Assembly: GCA_965229625.1 (NCBI GenBank)
Contig: CBDDJJ010000001.1
Coordinates: 868,001-932,000 of the forward strand
DNA length: 64,000 bases
Direction: 5' to 3'
Origin: JANQIO01 sp965229625
Lineage (GTDB): Bacteria > Pseudomonadota > Gammaproteobacteria > Pseudomonadales > Halieaceae
Shown here: positions 60,332 to 64,000 of the stretch, one piece after another
Position numbering within the stretch: the first letter of the stretch is position 1
Layout: each line of letters opens with the position of its first letter
The notes under the pieces: model-generated
Database searches by the model: none
What the model saw: the letters and a program-made list of their open reading frames with translations, nothing else
Told to the model about the DNA's origin: nothing
Made by a program: the position numbers and the translations under genes

Positions 60332-61332
60332 CAACCGGGCTCCGACTCGGCGCCGGGCGTAACCCGCAGCAGCCCGCGGAAGGCCTGGCGGGCATTGGAC
60401 TCACCGGTGACCACCCGAAACACATCGCTTGCGATCGGCATATCAATGCCGTGGGATTCCGCCAGCGCCATCACCGCGGGCGCGCTTTTCACGCCTTCTG
60501 CCACCATGACCATCTCCTCGATAATCTCATCGATATGCCGGCCCTTGCCCAGTTCCACCCCCACGTGACGGTTGCGGCTTTGCGGGCTGGTGCAGGTGGC
60601 AATCATGTCGCCCATGCCGGCCAGACCGGCAAAGGTCTCCGCACGGCCACCCATGGCTACCCCCAACCGGGACACTTCAGCGAGGCCGCGGGTGATCAGT
60701 GCGGACCGCGTGTTGTCCCCTGCCCCCTGGCCATCACCCATGCCCACCGCAATGGCGATGATGTTCTTGAGCACGCCGCCCAGTTCACAGCCGACCACAT
60801 CGTCATTGGTATAGACGCGGAACAGGCCGGAGCGAAACAGGTTCTGCAGCTCCTGGACAATGATCTCGTCCTCCATGGCGATCACGCTGGCCGCGGCCTG
60901 CCCCGCCATGATCTCGCGGGCGAGGTTGGGGCCGGTCAGTACACCCACAGGGTGGCCCGGCAGCACTTCCTGGATAATCTCGGTCATGCGCTTGCGGGTA
61001 TCGAGTTCCAGGCCCTTGGTCAGGCTGATCACCGGCACCCAGGCCCGCAGGTGCGGCTTGACCTGTTCCAGTACGGAACGGAAGCCCTGGGAAGGAATGC
61101 CCATGATCAGCACATCGATGCCCGACACCGCTTCCGCCAGGTCCGTGGTGGCCGTCAGGTTGTCCGGCAGTTTTGCGCCGGGCAGATATTTCTCGTTGCG
61201 GTGCTCATTGTTGACCTGTGCCACAGTCTCCGCATCGCGCGCCCAGAGCTGAACGCGTGTGTTACGCGCGACCAGCGACGCCACTGTTGTGCCCCAGGAG
61301 CCGCCCCCGAGTAGACCCACGCTTAGCTGCAT
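60331..61332 (-). CDS. gpsA: NAD(P)-dependent glycerol-3-phosphate dehydrogenase
   Basis: GpsA reduces dihydroxyacetone phosphate to sn-glycerol 3-phosphate, the backbone of phospholipids and triacylglycerol. The 333-residue protein has the cofactor motif LLGGGSWGTTVASLVARN. The catalytic block LTGPNLAREIMAG and NIIAIAVGMGDGQGAGDNTRSALITRGLAEVSRLG are standard. It lies 24 bases after the WS/DGAT gene and overlaps the next gene by one base. Its position directly after an acyltransferase gene is unusual for this housekeeping gene. Confidence 0.96.
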   Translation of the reverse strand: MQLSVGLLGGGSWGTTVASLVARNTRVQLWARDAETVAQVNNEHRNEKYLPGAKLPDNLTATTDLAEAVSGIDVLIMGIPSQGFRSVLEQVKPHLRAWVPVISLTKGLELDTRKRMTEIIQEVLPGHPVGVLTGPNLAREIMAGQAAASVIAMEDEIIVQELQNLFRSGLFRVYTNDDVVGCELGGVLKNIIAIAVGMGDGQGAGDNTRSALITRGLAEVSRLGVAMGGRAETFAGLAGMGDMIATCTSPQSRNRHVGVELGKGRHIDEIIEEMVMVAEGVKSAPAVMALAESHGIDMPIASDVFRVVTGESNARQAFRGLLRVTPGAESEPG

Positions 61333-61356
61333 GTCATTTCTCCCTCACTATTGTTA

Positions 61357-62967
61357 TTAGCTGTCAGGTGCGCTTTTTGGCTTGACCCTGCGCCGGGTCG
61401 CAGACTTCGCCCCGGCGCTTGTCTGCTTCGCTTTCGGCTTGCCCTTGGCTTTGGCAGCGGATTTTTTGCTCGGACCGGCTTTTGAACGGGTTTTGGCTTT
61501 CGCCTTCGCGCCGGCCTTTGCCCTGGCCTTCCTTGCCGGCTTCTTCTCAAGTTTTGCCGCGGCTGCCAGCAGTCCCTCGAAGGAGCGCACCAGGCATTCG
61601 GTGAAATAGCGAATATCCGGCAACAGCTCGCGGCTGGAAATCACATTGAAACTCATGCGGCCGTTGTAGCTGGGCGTGCCGATAAACAGGCCCATGCCAT
61701 TCGCCAGTGGCGCCAGGCCATAACTTCCGACCTGCTGGGCGCCGTTCATATACACCGGGAACTGCGGACCGGGCACATTGGAAATAAACAGGTTGCAGAC
61801 CCGCACCGACTGGCTGAGCTGCAGGATCAGGCGGCTGGCCAGCACCTGGGTCGCCGCCGGCACATGCTGGGTAATATCGGTCAGCAGGCGGGCGGACACG
61901 CCGGACTTCGCCTCCTTGCTGCGCCGGGTCGAGGCATGCACGGCCTGCAGGCGCTTTACCGGGTCGGGCTCGTCAGTGTGAAGCGAGGTGGTCATGGCCG
62001 CGATGTTGTTGCCGGGCGCGCTCAGGTCGTCGGCACCGCCGGGGCGCGCGTTGATCGGCACCCAGGCGACCAGTGGGTCATCCGGCAACTCGTCGTGATG
62101 GGAGAGGTACTCGCGCAGGCCGCCGGCGCAGATCGCCAGCACTACGTCGTTGATCGTCGACCCCGGGGCCAGTTGGCGAATCCGCTTGAGGTCCGCCAGG
62201 GCCACCTCGGTGGCATCAAACATCTTGTGCGGTGACACCCGGGTATTGAAGCGCGTCGCTGGCACGGTCTGCTTCTCACCCTTGCGCCGGCTAAGGCTGC
62301 CCTTCGCCGAATCGACAATCAAAGGCGTGTTGCGCAGGATGGCGTCGGCAATCCGCACGGGTGAGCGCAGGTTATTGGCCGCAGCCCGGCGCGCCATGTC
62401 ACGCAGGCTGGGTGCCGGGCTGTCTTCGGCATCGCTGAGTTCCAGCGGCGCCACCGGCGTGCCCTTGTTGTCGATATCCACCAGTGACATCAGGAAGCGA
62501 ATCAGGGAAGCACCGTCCACCGCCGCGTGGTGCACTTTGATGGCGACCGCGTAACAACCGGGCGGCAAGCCCTCGATATCGTCCAGGCCCTCAAGCACGT
62601 AGAGCTCCCAGAGGGGCTTGTTCATGTCCAGCGGCCGGGAGTGGTAACGCGCCATGTGTATACAGAACTGTCGCCAGTCGCCCGGCCGCGGCAGGCGGCC
62701 GTGGCGCACGTGGTATTCGAGGTCGAAGAATTCGTCGTCGGCCCAGTAGGGGTAATCCAGCTCCAGCGGCACCCTCACCAGCTTGCGGCGCAACATGGGG
62801 TTGGCCGCCAGTCGTTGTTCGACGTGGGCAATGATCTCCTTGAAGCGGACGACCTTGCCGCCGGGAACCGTGGAAGGATCAAAGATATTGATGCTGGTAA
62901 CGTGAGTGAGGTTGTCCTCGGACTCCATATACAGGAACTGGGCATCCTGCGGGCTGAGCTGCTGCAT
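61357..62967 (-). CDS. Wax ester synthase/diacylglycerol acyltransferase with basic C-terminal tail
   Basis: The 536-residue enzyme joins fatty acyl-CoA to diacylglycerol or a fatty alcohol. It opens QLSPQDAQFLYMESEDNLTHV, has the catalytic HHAAVDG (146-152), ends the core with SFNVISSRELLPDIRYFTECL and matches bacterial WS/DGATs. Residues 472-536 are extra: a Lys/Arg/Ala tail with 25 basic residues in 65, similar in style to histone H1 and to DNA- or granule-binding tails. The tail could bind phospholipid droplets or DNA. It is three bases after the PlsB stop and 24 bases before gpsA. Confidence 0.93.
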   Translation of the reverse strand: MQQLSPQDAQFLYMESEDNLTHVTSINIFDPSTVPGGKVVRFKEIIAHVEQRLAANPMLRRKLVRVPLELDYPYWADDEFFDLEYHVRHGRLPRPGDWRQFCIHMARYHSRPLDMNKPLWELYVLEGLDDIEGLPPGCYAVAIKVHHAAVDGASLIRFLMSLVDIDNKGTPVAPLELSDAEDSPAPSLRDMARRAAANNLRSPVRIADAILRNTPLIVDSAKGSLSRRKGEKQTVPATRFNTRVSPHKMFDATEVALADLKRIRQLAPGSTINDVVLAICAGGLREYLSHHDELPDDPLVAWVPINARPGGADDLSAPGNNIAAMTTSLHTDEPDPVKRLQAVHASTRRSKEAKSGVSARLLTDITQHVPAATQVLASRLILQLSQSVRVCNLFISNVPGPQFPVYMNGAQQVGSYGLAPLANGMGLFIGTPSYNGRMSFNVISSRELLPDIRYFTECLVRSFEGLLAAAAKLEKKPARKARAKAGAKAKAKTRSKAGPSKKSAAKAKGKPKAKQTSAGAKSATRRRVKPKSAPDS

Positions 62968-62970
62968 GGC

Positions 62971-64000
62971 TTACCTCGGCAGTGCCAGTGTGCGAACGAT
63001 ATCGATGCGGTGAGCCAGTTCCCGCAGGTCCTGGGACACCTCCCGGCGCCTCTCCCCGACCGTGGCATCGCCACCCTGGGCCAGGCCCCGGTTGTCCATC
63101 AGTTTCCAGGCGTTCTGGAACAGCAGCTTGCCAATTGAAGCCTGGGAGCTGATACGCCGCTGCAGATAGGCCTGGCGGCCATAGGCCAGCGCCTGGTTCA
63201 CGCATTCCTTTTCATCCAGGCCCGCGTCATCCGGCTGCAGGGCCAGAACGTCGGCCACCACCCGGTAGCCGTCCACGAAGTGCAGCAGCGTTGAGTGGGA
63301 CACCATGGGGTAGTATTCCGCCATCACCCGTTGGGCGTAGCCTGGCTCACTGTCCAGGCGCTGCTCCCAGTCGGCATCATAGCGGGCCAGGTCGGCGCGC
63401 AGATCATCGCGAAACTCCGCCGTGGGTGCATAGAAAAACTCGAACTTGAACAGGTCGCGTAAACGCTCGGCTTCTGCCCAGAAAACTTCCAGGTTCGACG
63501 CGCTGAACTGGGCCAGTTTCATCATCGCCAGTTCGATAATGGCCTTGTTCACGAAGTGGTGGATGGTGGTGTTGCGGTAGTAGCTGGCGACGCCGTCCTG
63601 TTCCGGCGTAATGGCGTAGACTCGCTCCGGCCCACCGTCGTAACGGGTAATCAGTCCATTGCCCACCAGGGTGTCTGCCAGCGAATTCAGCGCCTCGCGG
63701 TTCTCCGGCTCGAAATCGCTGGTCATGCGAATGCCGCGCTCTCGCGCCCACTCCACCAAGGCCTCCATTTCACGGGTCAGCTCGGCGGCGGTGAGGGCCC
63801 GCGGCGCCGCGCCCAGCAGGATCATGGTCGCCAACGAGGGGAGCGTGATCGGGGTGACACGGTTGACCTCGACACCCACCTGGAAGGCCACTTTCTGCAG
63901 GGCCAGGGTATCGCTGGGGTCCGGGGCTTTCTCCAGCACCACGGGGGCACCAAAATCCATGTAGATCCGGCCCATGGGCTGGCGCAGCCCGCGCAGGTAG
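62971..64000 (-). CDS. Glycerol-3-phosphate acyltransferase, PlsB-type (5' end outside window)
   Basis: The frame is open from the window edge; residues before the first internal methionine (YLRGLRQP) run straight on, so the start lies beyond base 64000. The visible C-terminal part (GRIYMDFGAPVVLEKAPD ... ITLPSLATMILLGAAPRALTAAELTREME ... RVMAEYYPMVSHSTLLHFVDGYRVVADVLALQPDDAGLDEKECVNQAL) fits PlsB, which acylates glycerol 3-phosphate to lysophosphatidate at the membrane. The catalytic H-x4-D block would be upstream. It leads the lipid operon in this window. Confidence 0.88.
   Translation of the reverse strand, partial: YLRGLRQPMGRIYMDFGAPVVLEKAPDPSDTLALQKVAFQVGVEVNRVTPITLPSLATMILLGAAPRALTAAELTREMEALVEWARERGIRMTSDFEPENREALNSLADTLVGNGLITRYDGGPERVYAITPEQDGVASYYRNTTIHHFVNKAIIELAMMKLAQFSASNLEVFWAEAERLRDLFKFEFFYAPTAEFRDDLRADLARYDADWEQRLDSEPGYAQRVMAEYYPMVSHSTLLHFVDGYRVVADVLALQPDDAGLDEKECVNQALAYGRQAYLQRRISSQASIGKLLFQNAWKLMDNRGLAQGGDATVGERRREVSQDLRELAHRIDIVRTLALPR

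Overview
The window looks like the chromosome of a marine gammaproteobacterium, most likely of the Halieaceae/OM60-NOR5 (Cellvibrionales) type. This is inferred from gene content: GTP-type PEP carboxykinase, a complete cbb3 oxidase locus, steroid/aromatic-type monooxygenase and hydrolase, a TonB receptor, a WS/DGAT lipid locus, and high-GC coding with short intergenic gaps. Both ends cut genes: an EAL protein at base 1 and a PlsB-type acyltransferase at base 64000. I see no insertion sequence, CRISPR array, rRNA or convincing tRNA.

Layout. 1-2.0 kb: EAL-domain protein and a LuxR-type regulator. 2.1-3.0 kb: BphC-like extradiol dioxygenase (minus). 3.1-14.7 kb: microaerobic respiration block hemN, fnr/anr, Yip1-like protein, ccoNOQP, ccoGHIS (including a 57-residue CcoS) and a SafE-like protein. 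It is followed convergently by ompW, which has an FNR-type operator. 15.5-20.7 kb (minus): pckA behind a tightly coupled chain GST > SafE > RarD > GFA > MliC lipoprotein. 20.8-25.5 kb: HsaD-like hydrolase, HsaA-like flavin monooxygenase, SDR, a D-2-hydroxyacid dehydrogenase and a macro-domain protein. 25.6-30.8 kb: two membrane proteins, a class-III aminotransferase with a MarR regulator, a trypsin-like protease and a small conserved-looking hypothetical. 31.1-33.4 kb: TonB-dependent receptor with terminator, then a short tandem repeat. 33.6-37.7 kb (minus): AraC regulator, BolA, TrhO and an AruI-like ThDP decarboxylase. 37.8-43.8 kb: acidic repeat protein, orphan GT-C-like membrane protein, two-component pair, RDD protein and lipoprotein. 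43.9-51.2 kb: pepA, holC, valS, cold-shock protein, membrane-anchored cold-shock-domain protein, slyX, SUI1 and a phage-lysozyme-like protein. 51.2-53.5 kb (minus): arsS with two small glycosyltransferase-type genes. 53.5-57.2 kb: glutamine-synthetase-like, Fe-alcohol dehydrogenase and MBL hydrolase. 57.2-64.0 kb (minus): a five-gene lipid operon plsB > WS/DGAT > gpsA > lipase-GST fusion > DUF2855.

How genes work together. The FNR/Anr homologue has all four Fe-S cysteines. Two FNR-type operators, before hemN and ompW, both sit at -41.5 relative to a correctly placed -10 element, so the locus encodes its own oxygen regulator and two targets. The lipid operon joins glycerol-3-phosphate synthesis, acylation, neutral-lipid synthesis and hydrolysis in one transcription unit. 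The observations I would follow first are the lipase-GST fusion in that operon, the basic tail on its acyltransferase, the 26-residue DTS repeat protein at 37.8 kb, the membrane-anchored cold-shock-domain protein, and the phage-lysozyme-like protein that appears to lack its catalytic glutamate.
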